From contig NZ_VDFY01000188.1 of assembly GCF_006228125.1 (NCBI RefSeq), positions 1 to 64,000 on the forward strand: a DNA stretch of 64,000 nucleotides, read 5' to 3'. Positions within the stretch are counted from its first letter, which is position 1, and each line of letters opens with the position of its first letter. A model generated the notes under the pieces. That model saw nothing but the letters and a program-made list of their open reading frames with translations. It did not search any database and had not been told where the DNA came from. This DNA is from Micromonospora orduensis (GTDB taxonomy: Bacteria; Actinomycetota; Actinomycetes; Mycobacteriales; Micromonosporaceae). Positions 1 to 8,969 of this stretch are shown here, one piece after another. Position numbers and translations under genes: made by a program.

Positions 1-30
1 TTGGGCGCGGGGCGCGGGGCGCGGACGTGC

Positions 31-67
31 GGGAGCCCCCGGTCCCGTCAGGGGACCGGGGGCTCCC
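31..67 (-). terminator. Rho-independent-type terminator hairpin
   Basis: A 16-bp GC-rich stem (31-46 with 52-67) encloses a 5-base loop. It lies 15 bases past the stop of the DUF349 gene, which is read on the minus strand. There is no clear U-tract, as is usual for actinobacterial hairpin terminators. Confidence 0.75.
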
Positions 68-81
68 GGTAACGCGTCAGC

Positions 82-1290
82 TCAGCCGGCCTGCTCGGCG
101 AGTTGGAGGAACTGCCGCTTGGCGGCGAGCGCCTGCTCGGCCTCCTTGATCCGGCGGGCGTCGCCGGCGCTCTGCGCCCGGACGAGCCGGTCTTCGGCCT
201 CTGCCACCTGTGCCCGCATCTGGGCGAGCAGCGGGTTGTCTTCCTTGGTGGTGCGGCGCCACGCCGAGTCCATCACGTCGCGGACCTTGTCGTCGATGAC
301 GCGCAGTCGGCGCTCCAGCCCGGCGGCGGCCTCGCGGGGCACCCGGCCGGCCTCGTGCCACTGGGCCTGGATCTCCCGCAGCTTGGCCTGGGCGCCCTTC
401 GGGTCGGCGTCGATGTCGAGGGCTTCCGCCTCGGCCAGCAGGGCCTGCTTGCGCTCCAGGTTGCCGCGCTGCTCGTTGTCGCGGGCGGAGAAGACCTCAC
501 TGCGCCGGCTGAAGAAGGCGTCCTGTGCGCCGCGGAACCGTTCCCAGAGCTTCTGTTCGGCCTCCTTGGAGGCGCGCGGAGCGGCCTTCCACTGCGTCAT
601 CAGCTCCTTGAGCTGGTTGGCGGTGGCCGCCCACTCGGTGGAGTCCTTGAGCTTCTCCGCTTCGGCGACCAGCTCCTCCTTGACGGTCTGCGCCTGCTTG
701 CGCTGCGCGTCGAGGGAGGCGAAGTGGGCGCCCCGGCGGCGGGTGAAGCCGTCCCGGGCGGCGGCGAACCGCTTCCACAGCTCACCGTCGGCCTTCTTGT
801 CGACCCCGCGGATGGTCTTCCACTCGTCGAGGATCTCCTTGAGCCGGTCGCCGGCGGTCTTCCAGCCGGTGGACTCGGCGGCGAGCTTCTCGGCCTCCTC
901 GACCAGCGCGGTCTTGCGCGCCAGGGCTTCGACGCGGGCGGCGTCGCGGGCGGCCCGGGCCTCGCCGGCCTTCTCCTCGGCGAGGGTGGCCAGCTTGTCC
1001 AGCCGCGCGGCCAGCGCGTCGATGTCGCCCACCACGTGCGCCTCGGGGAGCGTGGCGCGGATCCGCCGGATCGTGCTCAGCGAGTGCCCGGCGTCCGCCG
1101 CGCCCGAGTTGAGCCGCGCTTCGGTCAGATCCACCTCGGTCACCAGGTCGGCGAAGCGGCGGGCGAAGTGCGCCAGCCCCTCCTCCGGCGCTCCCGCCTG
1201 CCAGGATCCGACCACCCGCTCGCCCTCGGCGGTCTTGACGTACACGGTCCCGTCCGCGTCCACCCGTCCGAAGGCAGTCCAGTCGCTCAT
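82..1290 (-). CDS. DUF349 domain-containing protein
   Basis: This encodes a 402-aa soluble, charged, Ala/Glu/Lys/Arg-rich protein. The body repeats a helical unit with the pattern W-K-x-[IA]-(G/P)-x-x-x-[KR] followed by LWxRF, as in EEWKTIRGVDKKADGELWKRF and its later copies. This is the DUF349 repeat, here about three times, with coiled-coil helices between. The ATG at 1290 (protein starting MSDWTAFGRVD) is preferred over an upstream in-frame start because the DWTAFGRVDADGTVYV segment begins the conserved region. The M. tuberculosis counterpart would be Rv2731 in the same neighbourhood. The molecular function is unknown; DUF349 proteins have been linked to nucleic-acid or ribosome-associated roles, which cannot be tested here. 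It is divergent from the dioxygenase-like gene at 1493. Confidence 0.9.
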   Translation of the reverse strand: MSDWTAFGRVDADGTVYVKTAEGERVVGSWQAGAPEEGLAHFARRFADLVTEVDLTEARLNSGAADAGHSLSTIRRIRATLPEAHVVGDIDALAARLDKLATLAEEKAGEARAARDAARVEALARKTALVEEAEKLAAESTGWKTAGDRLKEILDEWKTIRGVDKKADGELWKRFAAARDGFTRRRGAHFASLDAQRKQAQTVKEELVAEAEKLKDSTEWAATANQLKELMTQWKAAPRASKEAEQKLWERFRGAQDAFFSRRSEVFSARDNEQRGNLERKQALLAEAEALDIDADPKGAQAKLREIQAQWHEAGRVPREAAAGLERRLRVIDDKVRDVMDSAWRRTTKEDNPLLAQMRAQVAEAEDRLVRAQSAGDARRIKEAEQALAAKRQFLQLAEQAG

Positions 1291-1492
1291 GTGCCCATCC
1301 TCGATCTCCCGGCGTCGAAGGAACGAGTCCCCCGTCGCCGCCACGGCGCAGTCAACTTGCTTCCGGCATTGTCACAGGTCCAACCCGGTCCGCGTCGAGC
1401 GCCTATCGCCGACCGTGACCATACGGTGTCCTAGGGACCGAATGACCGGATCGGCGCGGAGACGCACCGGGGATTCCCGCTACGGTGGGCGG

Positions 1493-2209
1493 GTGCCACT
1501 GGTCGCCGCCGCCGTCTGCCCGCATCCGCCCCTGCTCGTGCCCGAGGTTGCCGGCGCCGCCGCACCCGAGCTGGACGATCTGCGGGCGGCGTGCGACACC
1601 GCCGTCGGTCGGTTGTTCGCCGTCGACCCGGACGCGGTGGTCCTGCTCGGCGCCGGCCCGACGACCGGCCCGATCTTCGCCCCGGCCACCGGTTCGTTCC
1701 AGCCCTGGGGTGTGGCCTTGGACGTACCCCTGGTGCCCGGCCAGTCCGACCGGGGCGCCGTGCTGCCCCTGAGCCTGACCGTCGGCGCGTGGCTGCTCGC
1801 CCGCCAGGGCCTGCGCGCGCAGGTGGCCGCCGTGCAGGTGGCGGCCGACGCCGGCGTAGCCGAGGTGGAGGCCCTCGCCGGGTCAATCGCCGGCTCGGCT
1901 GTGCGGGTGGCGCTGCTGGTGCTCGGCGACGGGTCGGCGTGCCGGGGGCAGAAGTCCCCGGGGTACGACGATCCGCGCGCCGAGGCGTACGACAAGCGGG
2001 TTGCCGCGGCCCTGGGCGGGGCGGACCTGGACGTGCTGCTCGACCTTGACCCGGTGGTGTCGGCGGAGTTGAAGGCCGCCGGCCGGGCGTCCTGGCAGGT
2101 GCTCGCCGGCGCGGCCCGCTCAGGTGGTGGCGGGTGGCGCGCGGAGCTGCTGCACGACTCGGCGCCCTACGGCGTCGCGTACTTCGTGGCGTCCTGGGAG
2201 CGGATGTGA
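1493..2209 (+). CDS. Class III extradiol dioxygenase-like protein
   Basis: This encodes 238 aa beginning with VPLVAAAVCPHPPLLVPEV. The N-terminal CPHPPLL segment is typical of the extradiol-dioxygenase subunit B-like (LigB/MEMO fold) family that sits directly upstream of miaA in actinobacteria (compare Rv2728c). A GTG start is chosen at 1493; upstream in-frame sequence is non-conserved and antisense to the DUF349 gene. The stop overlaps the miaA start by four bases (GTGA), so the two genes are translationally coupled. The fold is recognisable, but the physiological substrate is unknown and real dioxygenase activity has not been shown for this subfamily. Confidence 0.85.
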   Translation: MPLVAAAVCPHPPLLVPEVAGAAAPELDDLRAACDTAVGRLFAVDPDAVVLLGAGPTTGPIFAPATGSFQPWGVALDVPLVPGQSDRGAVLPLSLTVGAWLLARQGLRAQVAAVQVAADAGVAEVEALAGSIAGSAVRVALLVLGDGSACRGQKSPGYDDPRAEAYDKRVAAALGGADLDVLLDLDPVVSAELKAAGRASWQVLAGAARSGGGGWRAELLHDSAPYGVAYFVASWERM

Positions 2210-3117
2210 GCGGCACGGTCGTCGCGATCGTCGGGCCGACGGCGGCGGGCAAGTCGGCGTTGAGCATCGCGTTGGCGCACGCGCTGGACGGTGAGGTGGT
2301 CAACGCCGACTCGATGCAGCTCTACCGGGGCCTGGACATCGGCACCGCCAAGCTGACGCCGGCCGAGCGGGACGGGGTGCCGCACCACCTGCTGGACATC
2401 TGGGAGGTCAGCGAGCCGGCGAGCGTCGCGGAGTACCAGCGGCTGGCCCGGGCGGCGGTGGACGACATCCTGTCCCGGGGGCGGGTGCCGCTGCTGGTCG
2501 GCGGGTCGGGGTTGTACGTGCGGGCGGTGCTTGAGCGTTTCGAGTTTCCCGGCACCGACCCGGCGCTGCGGGAGCGACTGGAGCGGGAGCTGGCCGAGGT
2601 CGGCCCGGCGCCGCTGTACGCGCGGCTGCGCGCCGCCGACCCGGCCGCCGCCGAGGGCATCCTGCCGGGCAATGGTCGACGGATCGTGCGGGCGCTGGAG
2701 GTGATCGAGCTGACCGGCGCGCCGTTCACGGCCTCGCTGCCGCAGCCGACGCCGTACTACCAGTCGGTGCAGCTCGGCGTCGACCTGGACACCGGCCTGC
2801 TGGACGAGCGGATCGCGGCGCGGGTGGACCGGATGTGGGCCGACGGCCTGGTGGCGGAGACCCGTGAGCTGCTGGGTCGGGGGCTGGCCGAGGGGCGGAC
2901 GGCGAGTCGGGCGCTGGGCTACCAGCAGGTGTTGCGGCAGCTCGCGGGTGAGCTGACCGAGGCGCAGGCGCGCGACGAGACGGTCCGGGCGACGCGGCGG
3001 TTCGTCCGCCGGCAGCGGTCCTGGTTCCGGCGTGACCCCCGGATCCGCTGGCTGGACTCGGCGGCACCGGACCTGTTCGAGGCCGCCCTGCGTCTGGTGC
3101 CCGCCGCTGCGCGATGA
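2206..3117 (+). CDS. miaA: tRNA dimethylallyltransferase MiaA
   Basis: MiaA transfers a dimethylallyl group from DMAPP to N6 of adenosine 37 in tRNAs that read codons starting with U. The protein has 303 aa, the usual length. The P-loop GPTAAGKS is at residues 10-17, followed by the conserved NADSMQLYRGLDIGTAK, the PHHLLD motif, and VGGSGLYVRA in the substrate-binding region. The C-terminal region has the RRFVRRQRSWFRRD helix typical of MiaA. The GTG start overlaps the end of the upstream gene, and dapF follows after 7 bases, so the three genes probably form one operon. Confidence 0.97.
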   Translation: MSGTVVAIVGPTAAGKSALSIALAHALDGEVVNADSMQLYRGLDIGTAKLTPAERDGVPHHLLDIWEVSEPASVAEYQRLARAAVDDILSRGRVPLLVGGSGLYVRAVLERFEFPGTDPALRERLERELAEVGPAPLYARLRAADPAAAEGILPGNGRRIVRALEVIELTGAPFTASLPQPTPYYQSVQLGVDLDTGLLDERIAARVDRMWADGLVAETRELLGRGLAEGRTASRALGYQQVLRQLAGELTEAQARDETVRATRRFVRRQRSWFRRDPRIRWLDSAAPDLFEAALRLVPAAAR

Positions 3118-3124
3118 TGGGGGT

Positions 3125-3979
3125 GTGGAGTTCACCAAGGGCCACGGCACCGGCAACGACTTCGTCCTCCTTCCCGACCCGGACGGTCAGCTCGACCTGA
3201 CTCCGGAGCTGGTCGCGGCGCTCTGCGACAGGCGGCGGGGCATCGGCGCGGACGGGGTGCTGCGGGTGGTCCGGGCGGCCAAGCATCCCGACGGCGCCGG
3301 GCTGGCCGGCGAGGCCGAGTGGTTCATGGACTACTGGAACGCCGACGGCTCGTTCGCCGAGATGTGCGGCAACGGCGCCCGGGTCTTCGTCCGGTACCTG
3401 CTCGACACCGGCCTGGCCACGCCCGCCGGCGCGGCGCTGCCGGTGGCCACCCGGGCCGGCGTCGTGCGCGCGCTCGTCGAGGGCGGCGCGGTCTCCGTCG
3501 AGATGCGCCGACCCCGGGTGTACGACAGCTCCGCCGCCACCCTCGGCGGACTGACCCTGGCCGGTACGGCGGTGGACGTCGGCAACCCGCACCTGGTCTG
3601 TGTCCTGCCGACGGGCGTGGAGCTGTCCGCGCTGGATCTGACGACCGCGCCCGGGTTCGACCCGGAGGTCTTCCCGGCGGGCGTGAACGTGGAGTTCATC
3701 GTGGCCGGCGACCCGGTCGACGGCACCGACGGGCACAGCCTCATGCGCGTGTACGAGCGCGGCAGCGCGGAGACCCTGTCCTGCGGCACGGGCGCCTGCG
3801 CGGTGGGCGCCGTGGCCCTGCGCGACGCCGGTCGGGACACCGGCGTGGTCGCCGTGGACGTCCCCGGAGGCCGCCTGACGGTGACGGTCACCGAGAACTC
3901 CTGCTGGCTGTCCGGCCCCGCCGTCCTGGTGGCAACGGGCGAGGTCGACCTCGCCGCGCTGGCGACACACCCGAGTTGA
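3125..3979 (+). CDS. dapF: Diaminopimelate epimerase
   Basis: DapF converts LL- to meso-diaminopimelate for lysine and peptidoglycan synthesis in the cytoplasm. The 284-aa protein starts at GTG 3125 with VEFTKGHGTGNDFV, the conserved N-terminus of DapF. The two catalytic cysteines are visible as C81 in EMCGNGARVF and C220 in LSCGTGACA. It is the last gene of the miaA operon. Its stop codon (3977-3979) lies inside a perfect 58-bp palindrome that probably terminates transcription. Confidence 0.97.
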   Translation: MEFTKGHGTGNDFVLLPDPDGQLDLTPELVAALCDRRRGIGADGVLRVVRAAKHPDGAGLAGEAEWFMDYWNADGSFAEMCGNGARVFVRYLLDTGLATPAGAALPVATRAGVVRALVEGGAVSVEMRRPRVYDSSAATLGGLTLAGTAVDVGNPHLVCVLPTGVELSALDLTTAPGFDPEVFPAGVNVEFIVAGDPVDGTDGHSLMRVYERGSAETLSCGTGACAVGAVALRDAGRDTGVVAVDVPGGRLTVTVTENSCWLSGPAVLVATGEVDLAALATHPS

Positions 3980-4033
3980 TCAAGAGGTTTGGGTCAGGAT
4001 CCGCGCGGATCCTGACCCAAACCTCTTGATCAA
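3976..4033. terminator. Perfect 58-bp palindrome, bidirectional terminator
   Basis: Bases 3976-4003 are the exact reverse complement of 4006-4033, with CG at the centre. It begins TTGATCAAGAGG and ends CCTCTTGATCAA, centred on GGATCCGCGCGGATCC. It lies between the convergent dapF and malic enzyme genes and includes the dapF stop codon, so it can end transcription from both sides. Its perfection suggests a family of repeated elements rather than an ordinary terminator. Confidence 0.75.
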
Positions 4034-4046
4034 CAGAAATAGGGAC

Positions 4047-5513
4047 TTACGGGGTGGCGCTGGCGTTGGCGGCGACCTCGGGGAGGTCGGCCGGGCCGGG
4101 GTCGGCCGCTGGCAGCGGGCTGGGGTTGTGGGCGGCGGCGCGGACCGCGGCGGCGACCGCCGGGGCGACCCGGGAGTCGAAGACGCTCGGCACGATCACC
4201 GTCGGGTTGATCTTCTCCTCGCCGACCACGTCGGCGATGGCCCGGGCGGCCGCGATGGCCATCTCCTCGGTGAACTCCTCGGCGTGCGCGTCAAGCATGC
4301 CCCGGAACACCCCGGGGAACGCGAGCACGTTGTTGATCTGGTTCGGCTGGTCGGAGCGGCCGGTGGCGACCACTGCGGCGTGCTTGCGCGCCTCGCGCGG
4401 GTCGACCTCCGGGTCCGGATTGGCCAGCGCGAAGACGATCGAGTCCTTCGCCATCTGGGCGATGTCGTCGCCGGTGAGCAGGTTCGGCGCGCTGACCCCG
4501 ATGAACACGTCGGCACCCCGGATGGCGCCGGGCAGGTCGCCGGAGTAGTTCTCCTTGTTGGTGTTCTCCGCCAGCCACTGCCAGGCCGGGTTGAGCCCGG
4601 TCAGCCCGCGGTGCAGGGCGCCCTCCCGGTCGTACGCGATGATGTCGCCGACGCCCTGGCGCAGCAGCAGCTTCATGATCGCGGTCCCGGCCGCGCCGGC
4701 TCCGGAGACGACCACCCGGACGTCCGCGAGTTGCTTGCCCACGACGCGCAGCGCGTTGGTCAGCGCGGCCAGCACGCAGATCGCGGTGCCGTGCTGGTCG
4801 TCGTGGAAGACCGGGATGTCCAGCGCCTCGCGCAGCCGGGCCTCGATCTCGAAGCAGCGCGGCGCGGCGATGTCCTCCAGGTTGATCCCGCCGTACGCCG
4901 GCGCGATCGCCTTGACGATCTGCACGATCTCGTCGGTGTCCTGGGTGTCCAGCACCACCGGCCAGGCGTCCACCCCGCCGAAGCGCTTGAACAGCGCCGC
5001 CTTGCCCTCCATCACCGGCAGCGACGCGGCCGGGCCGAGGTTGCCCAGACCGAGGACCGCCGAGCCGTCGCTGACCACGGCGACGGTGTTGCGCTTGATG
5101 GTGAGCCGCCGGGCGTCCGCCGGGTTCTCGGCGATGGCCATGCAGACCCGGGCCACGCCCGGGGTGTATGCCCGGGACAGCTCGTCACGGTTGCGCAGCG
5201 CGACCTTCGAGGTCACCTCGATCTTGCCGCCCAGGTGCAGCAGGAACGTCCGGTCCGACACCTTGCGCACGTCCACGCCGTCCAGCGCGGTCAGCGCGTC
5301 GACCACCTGATCGGCGTGACCGGCGTCGGCGGTGTCGCAGGTCAGGTCGACGATCACGTGGGTCGGGTCCGAGTCCACCACGTCCAGCGCCGTGACGATC
5401 GCCCCGGCCTCGCCGACGGAGGTGGTGAGCCGGCCGATCGAGGAGGCGTCCGCGGTCACGGCGATCCGGATGGTGATCGAAAATCCGGCGCTCGGCAGTC
5501 GGGTGATGGCCAC
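4047..5513 (-). CDS. NAD-dependent malic enzyme with ACT domain
   Basis: Malic enzyme decarboxylates malate to pyruvate with reduction of NAD(P). The GTG at 5513 is preferred because GGAGGG sits just upstream; a longer in-frame extension to 5654 has no such site. The resulting 488-aa protein has an ACT-like regulatory domain at about residues 1-80 (FSITIRIAVTADASSIGRL). It is followed by the malic N-terminal domain with SRAYTPGVARVC and the FHDDQHGTAI metal/active-site motif. A Rossmann NAD-binding domain follows (VVSGAGAAGTAI). This short bacterial type with an N-terminal ACT domain is common in actinobacteria. The gene is convergent with dapF and divergent from hflX. Confidence 0.95.
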   Translation of the reverse strand: MAITRLPSAGFSITIRIAVTADASSIGRLTTSVGEAGAIVTALDVVDSDPTHVIVDLTCDTADAGHADQVVDALTALDGVDVRKVSDRTFLLHLGGKIEVTSKVALRNRDELSRAYTPGVARVCMAIAENPADARRLTIKRNTVAVVSDGSAVLGLGNLGPAASLPVMEGKAALFKRFGGVDAWPVVLDTQDTDEIVQIVKAIAPAYGGINLEDIAAPRCFEIEARLREALDIPVFHDDQHGTAICVLAALTNALRVVGKQLADVRVVVSGAGAAGTAIMKLLLRQGVGDIIAYDREGALHRGLTGLNPAWQWLAENTNKENYSGDLPGAIRGADVFIGVSAPNLLTGDDIAQMAKDSIVFALANPDPEVDPREARKHAAVVATGRSDQPNQINNVLAFPGVFRGMLDAHAEEFTEEMAIAAARAIADVVGEEKINPTVIVPSVFDSRVAPAVAAAVRAAAHNPSPLPAADPGPADLPEVAANASATP

Positions 5514-5603
5514 GGGGATCCCTCCGTCACGGCTGTGCGGCCGTTCGGCCGCCGCCCGCATTTCTACCGGGTTGTCGCGGCCGACCAGCATTCGCCCCCA
5601 CTT

Positions 5604-5631
5604 TTGGCGACCTTCACCATGGGCATATAGC
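5604..5631 (+). promoter_or_regulatory. Candidate sigma-70-type promoter for hflX
   Basis: TTGGCG (5604-5609) and TATAGC (5626-5631) are separated by 16 bases, giving four of six matches to each consensus hexamer. The predicted start point would be near 5638, about 60 bases ahead of the hflX start. This is pattern matching only. Confidence 0.35.
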
Positions 5632-5697
5632 AGGTGCGTTCGGCGTTGTGTCATGTCAGGATTACGTTCTACTTATCAAAACGGACAGGAGAACCGC

Positions 5698-7152
5698 TTG
5701 CGAGACCAGGAGAGCTTTGTCCCCGTCGAGGACGAGCTCGACGACGTCACCACGGGCGAGATGGAGCTGTCGGAGCGGCAGTCCCTGCGACGCGTACCAG
5801 GCCTGTCGACCGAGCTCACCGACGTCACCGAGGTGGAATACCGCCAGCTGCGGCTGGAGCGGGTCGTCCTGGTGGGCGTCTGGACCGAGGGTTCGGTGAC
5901 CGACGCGGAGAATTCCCTGACCGAGCTGGCCGCCCTCGCCGAGACCGCCGGTTCGCAGGTGCTCGAAGGGCTCATCCAGCGCCGTACGCGCCCCGACCCG
6001 GCCACCTACATCGGCCGTGGCAAGGTCGACGACCTCGGCGCGGTGGTGCTCTCCACCGGCGCCGACACGGTCATCTGCGACGGCGAGTTGTCCCCGTCGC
6101 AGCTGCGCAACCTGGAGCAGCGCACCAAGGTCAAGGTTGTCGACCGCACGGCGCTGATCCTCGACATCTTCGCCCAGCACGCCAAGAGCAAGGAAGGTAA
6201 GGCGCAGGTCGAGTTGGCCCAACTCGAATACCTGCTGCCCCGGCTTCGCGGTTGGGGTGAGACGCTCTCCCGGCAGACCGGTGGTTCCGGCCGGGGCGGC
6301 GGCGCCGGCGGCGGTGTGGGTGTGCGTGGTCCCGGTGAGACCAAGCTGGAGACCGACCGGCGGCGGATCCGCCACCGCATCTCCCGGCTGCGCCGCGAGA
6401 TCAAGAGCATGCGCACGGTACGCGTCACCAAGCGTGCCCGCCGCACCCGCAACTCCGTGCCCGCCGTGGCCATCGCCGGCTACACCAACGCCGGCAAGTC
6501 CAGCCTGCTCAACCGGCTGACCGGCGCGGGCGTGCTGGTGGAGAACGCGCTCTTCGCGACATTGGACCCGACCACCCGCAAGGCCACCGCCTCGGACGGG
6601 CGGCTCTACACCCTCTCCGACACGGTCGGCTTCGTCCGGCACCTTCCGCACCAGATCGTCGAGGCGTTCCGCTCGACGCTTGAGGAGGTCGCGGAGGCGG
6701 ATCTGGTGGTGCACGTCGTCGACGGCACCCACCCAGATCCGGAGGAGCAGGTCCGGGCGGTGCACGAGGTGCTCGCCGAGGTGGGCGCGGACCGGCTGCC
6801 CGAGTTGCTGGTGGTCAACAAGACCGACGCCGCCGACGAGGACACGCTGCTGCGACTCAAGCGGCTCTGGCCGGACGCGATCTTCGTTTCGGCGCACTCC
6901 GGCCAGGGCGTCGAGGGCCTGCGCGCGGCCATCGAGGACCGGCTGCCGCAGCCGGCCGTCGAGGTCCGGGCGGTCCTGCCGTACGAGCGGGGTGACCTGG
7001 TGTCCCGGGTGCACCGCACGGGCGAGGTGCTCAGCACCGCGCACCTGCCGGAGGGCACTCTGCTGCACGTTCGGGTCAGCGCCGAGCTCGCCGCCGAGTT
7101 GGCCCAGTTCGACGTGGAACGGCAGGGCCAGGCGGCCGGCAGCCGCGCCTGA
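5698..7152 (+). CDS. hflX: Ribosome-associated GTPase HflX
   Basis: HflX is an OBG-like GTPase that binds the 50S subunit and splits stalled or stressed ribosomes. The protein has an N-terminal HflX domain (YIGRGKVDDL near residue 100), a coiled-coil glycine-rich linker (GGGAGGGVGVRGPGE), and a G domain. The G domain carries P-loop GYTNAGKS at 261-268, DTVGF (G3) and NKTD (G4). I chose the TTG at 5698 (484 aa) because AGGAGA lies 5 bases upstream. An ATG at 5653 would add 15 non-conserved residues and has no good ribosome binding site. Position next to dapF and miaA matches the actinobacterial order. Confidence 0.95.
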   Translation: MRDQESFVPVEDELDDVTTGEMELSERQSLRRVPGLSTELTDVTEVEYRQLRLERVVLVGVWTEGSVTDAENSLTELAALAETAGSQVLEGLIQRRTRPDPATYIGRGKVDDLGAVVLSTGADTVICDGELSPSQLRNLEQRTKVKVVDRTALILDIFAQHAKSKEGKAQVELAQLEYLLPRLRGWGETLSRQTGGSGRGGGAGGGVGVRGPGETKLETDRRRIRHRISRLRREIKSMRTVRVTKRARRTRNSVPAVAIAGYTNAGKSSLLNRLTGAGVLVENALFATLDPTTRKATASDGRLYTLSDTVGFVRHLPHQIVEAFRSTLEEVAEADLVVHVVDGTHPDPEEQVRAVHEVLAEVGADRLPELLVVNKTDAADEDTLLRLKRLWPDAIFVSAHSGQGVEGLRAAIEDRLPQPAVEVRAVLPYERGDLVSRVHRTGEVLSTAHLPEGTLLHVRVSAELAAELAQFDVERQGQAAGSRA

Positions 7153-7202
7153 GCGGCCACGGCGTCATCCACCGGAAACGCACGGCATGCGACACTGGCC
7201 GA

Positions 7203-8894
7203 ATGCGCCGCGTTGTTTCCTCGGTCACGGTTGCCCTCGGCCTGTTCGGGGCAACCGTGGCGCTCGCCGGAGTCGCCGCGGCGGCTCCCGCCCCTGGAGC
7301 GTCCGAGCCGCCCGCCGTCAAGCCCGGTAAGAAGCAGTGCACGATCGCCGACGAGCGGTTGCGCGAGCTGTCCGGCCTGGTGGCCACCAAGAGCGGCTTC
7401 ATCGTGATCAACGACGGCACCGAGAACGAGGCGCGCAAGCGCGTCTTCTTCCTCGACACCAAGTGCAAGATCTCGAAGGAGCCGGTGCGGTACTCGGGGC
7501 AGGGCCCGTTCGACACCGAGGACCTGGCGCTCTCCCCGAACGGCGCGACGCTCTGGATCGGCGACATCGGCGACAACGTCTCCTCGAAGGAACGCCGCAA
7601 GAGGGTCGCGCTCTGGTCGATGCCGGTCAGCGGCGGAAAGCAGCCGGTGCTGCACCGACTCTCGTACCCGGAGGGCAAGCCGCACGACGCCGAGGCGCTG
7701 CTCATCGGCAACGACAACAAGCCCCTGATCATCACCAAGGTGACAAGCGGCAAGGCCGAGATCTTCACCCCGTCGGCGGCGCTCAAGACCGGTGACACCG
7801 ACCCGGTGCCGATGCGCAAGGTCGGCGACATCACGCTGCCCAAGACGCAGACGGACAACCCGCTCAACACGTTCGGGCGGGTCGCGATCACCGGCGCGGC
7901 CCGGTCCCCGGACGGCAACCGGGTGGTCCTGCGCACCTACGCGGACGCCTTCGAGTTCGACGTGACCGGTGGGGACATCGTCACCGCGCTCACCACCGGG
8001 AAGCCTCGGGTGACGCCGCTGACGGACCCGTTCGGCGAGGCCATCAGCTACTCCCCGGACGGCAGGAGCTTCCTCACGGTCTCCGACGGCGGCCAGTTGG
8101 GCGCGGAGGACCCGATCGACATCCTCAGCTACGCCCCGTCCAGCTCGACGGCGGTGCCGCTGGCCGCCGAGGGGGGCGCCAAACCGGCCGCCGACAAGTC
8201 GTGGACCGCCGGCCTGAGCTTCGACGACATCACCTACCTGGTCGGCGCGGTCGGTGTGCTGGGTCTGCTGCTGGTCGGTGCCGGCATCATCGGCATCGTC
8301 CGGGCGCGCCGTCGGCCGCCGGCCGAGCCGTCCGATCGGTCGGATCCCGACGGCGAGCCCTTCGGTGGCCCTCGTGGTGGGCGTACCGAGTCGGGCGGGG
8401 AACGTCCGGCCGGCGTCTACGGTGGCGGCGCGGCTGCGGGGGGCGCGGTCTACGGTGCCGGCGGTGGCGCGGGTCGCGGCGGTACGGGCCGTGGCGGTCC
8501 CGCCCCGGCGTCCGGAGCGGTGTACGGCGGTGGCCGTCCAGCGCCCGCCGACGGAGGCTACGGCGGTGCCCGGCCGGGCGGTGCCGGTGGTGGCGGCGTC
8601 TACGGCGGCGCGCGTCCCCCGGCTGGCGGCGGCGGACGGCCGCCAGGTGGCGGCGGCGGCCGACCCGCGGGCGGTGGCGGGGGTCGTCCCCCGGCCGCCG
8701 GCGGTGGTCGGCCCAGCGGTGGTGTGTACGGCGGTGCTGGTCAGCCCGGCGGGGGTCGGGCGGAGCCGCCCCGGCGTGGTGGGCCGGAGCCCGACTACCG
8801 GGGTCAGCGACCCGGCCGGCGGCGTGACGAGGACGCGCCGGTCGACCCGTACGGGCAGCAGCCGGGGCGCGGCCACCGGGGCGACCGCTACTAA
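7203..8894 (+). CDS. Secreted beta-propeller-like membrane-anchored protein with Gly-rich tail
   Basis: This 563-aa protein has a signal peptide (residues about 1-27, ending AAAAPAPG). A soluble domain of about 300 residues follows, with propeller-like repeats such as SPNGATLWIGDIGDN, SPDGNRVVLRTYAD and SPDGRSFLTVSDGG. A single membrane helix lies at about 343-363 (YLVGAVGVLGLLLVGAGIIGIV), followed by an Arg-rich stop-transfer. From about residue 370 to the end the cytoplasmic tail is almost entirely Gly, Pro, Arg and Ala, with repeated VYGG motifs. The enzyme or ligand is not recognisable; a WD40/phytase-like propeller is the best structural guess. It stands alone between hflX and lexA. Confidence 0.8.
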   Translation: MRRVVSSVTVALGLFGATVALAGVAAAAPAPGASEPPAVKPGKKQCTIADERLRELSGLVATKSGFIVINDGTENEARKRVFFLDTKCKISKEPVRYSGQGPFDTEDLALSPNGATLWIGDIGDNVSSKERRKRVALWSMPVSGGKQPVLHRLSYPEGKPHDAEALLIGNDNKPLIITKVTSGKAEIFTPSAALKTGDTDPVPMRKVGDITLPKTQTDNPLNTFGRVAITGAARSPDGNRVVLRTYADAFEFDVTGGDIVTALTTGKPRVTPLTDPFGEAISYSPDGRSFLTVSDGGQLGAEDPIDILSYAPSSSTAVPLAAEGGAKPAADKSWTAGLSFDDITYLVGAVGVLGLLLVGAGIIGIVRARRRPPAEPSDRSDPDGEPFGGPRGGRTESGGERPAGVYGGGAAAGGAVYGAGGGAGRGGTGRGGPAPASGAVYGGGRPAPADGGYGGARPGGAGGGGVYGGARPPAGGGGRPPGGGGGRPAGGGGGRPPAAGGGRPSGGVYGGAGQPGGGRAEPPRRGGPEPDYRGQRPGRRRDEDAPVDPYGQQPGRGHRGDRY

Positions 8895-8969
8895 GACCCC
8901 TACTAGCTCGCGGGCCGGCCGGCAGGCGGGCGCGGGTGAGCGCTGTGGGCACCCACCCGTTGCCCGCTC

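Noticed and set aside
103-1434. 443-aa open frame on the plus strand opposite the DUF349 gene
   Set aside because: It is antisense to a recognisable gene, has no conserved motifs, and arises from high-GC third-position bias. The same is true of many long overlapping frames across the window.
8520-8800. Tandem GGYGG-type DNA repeats as CRISPR or satellite
   Set aside because: The repeats are irregular and in frame with the glycine-rich coding tail; there are no evenly spaced spacers.
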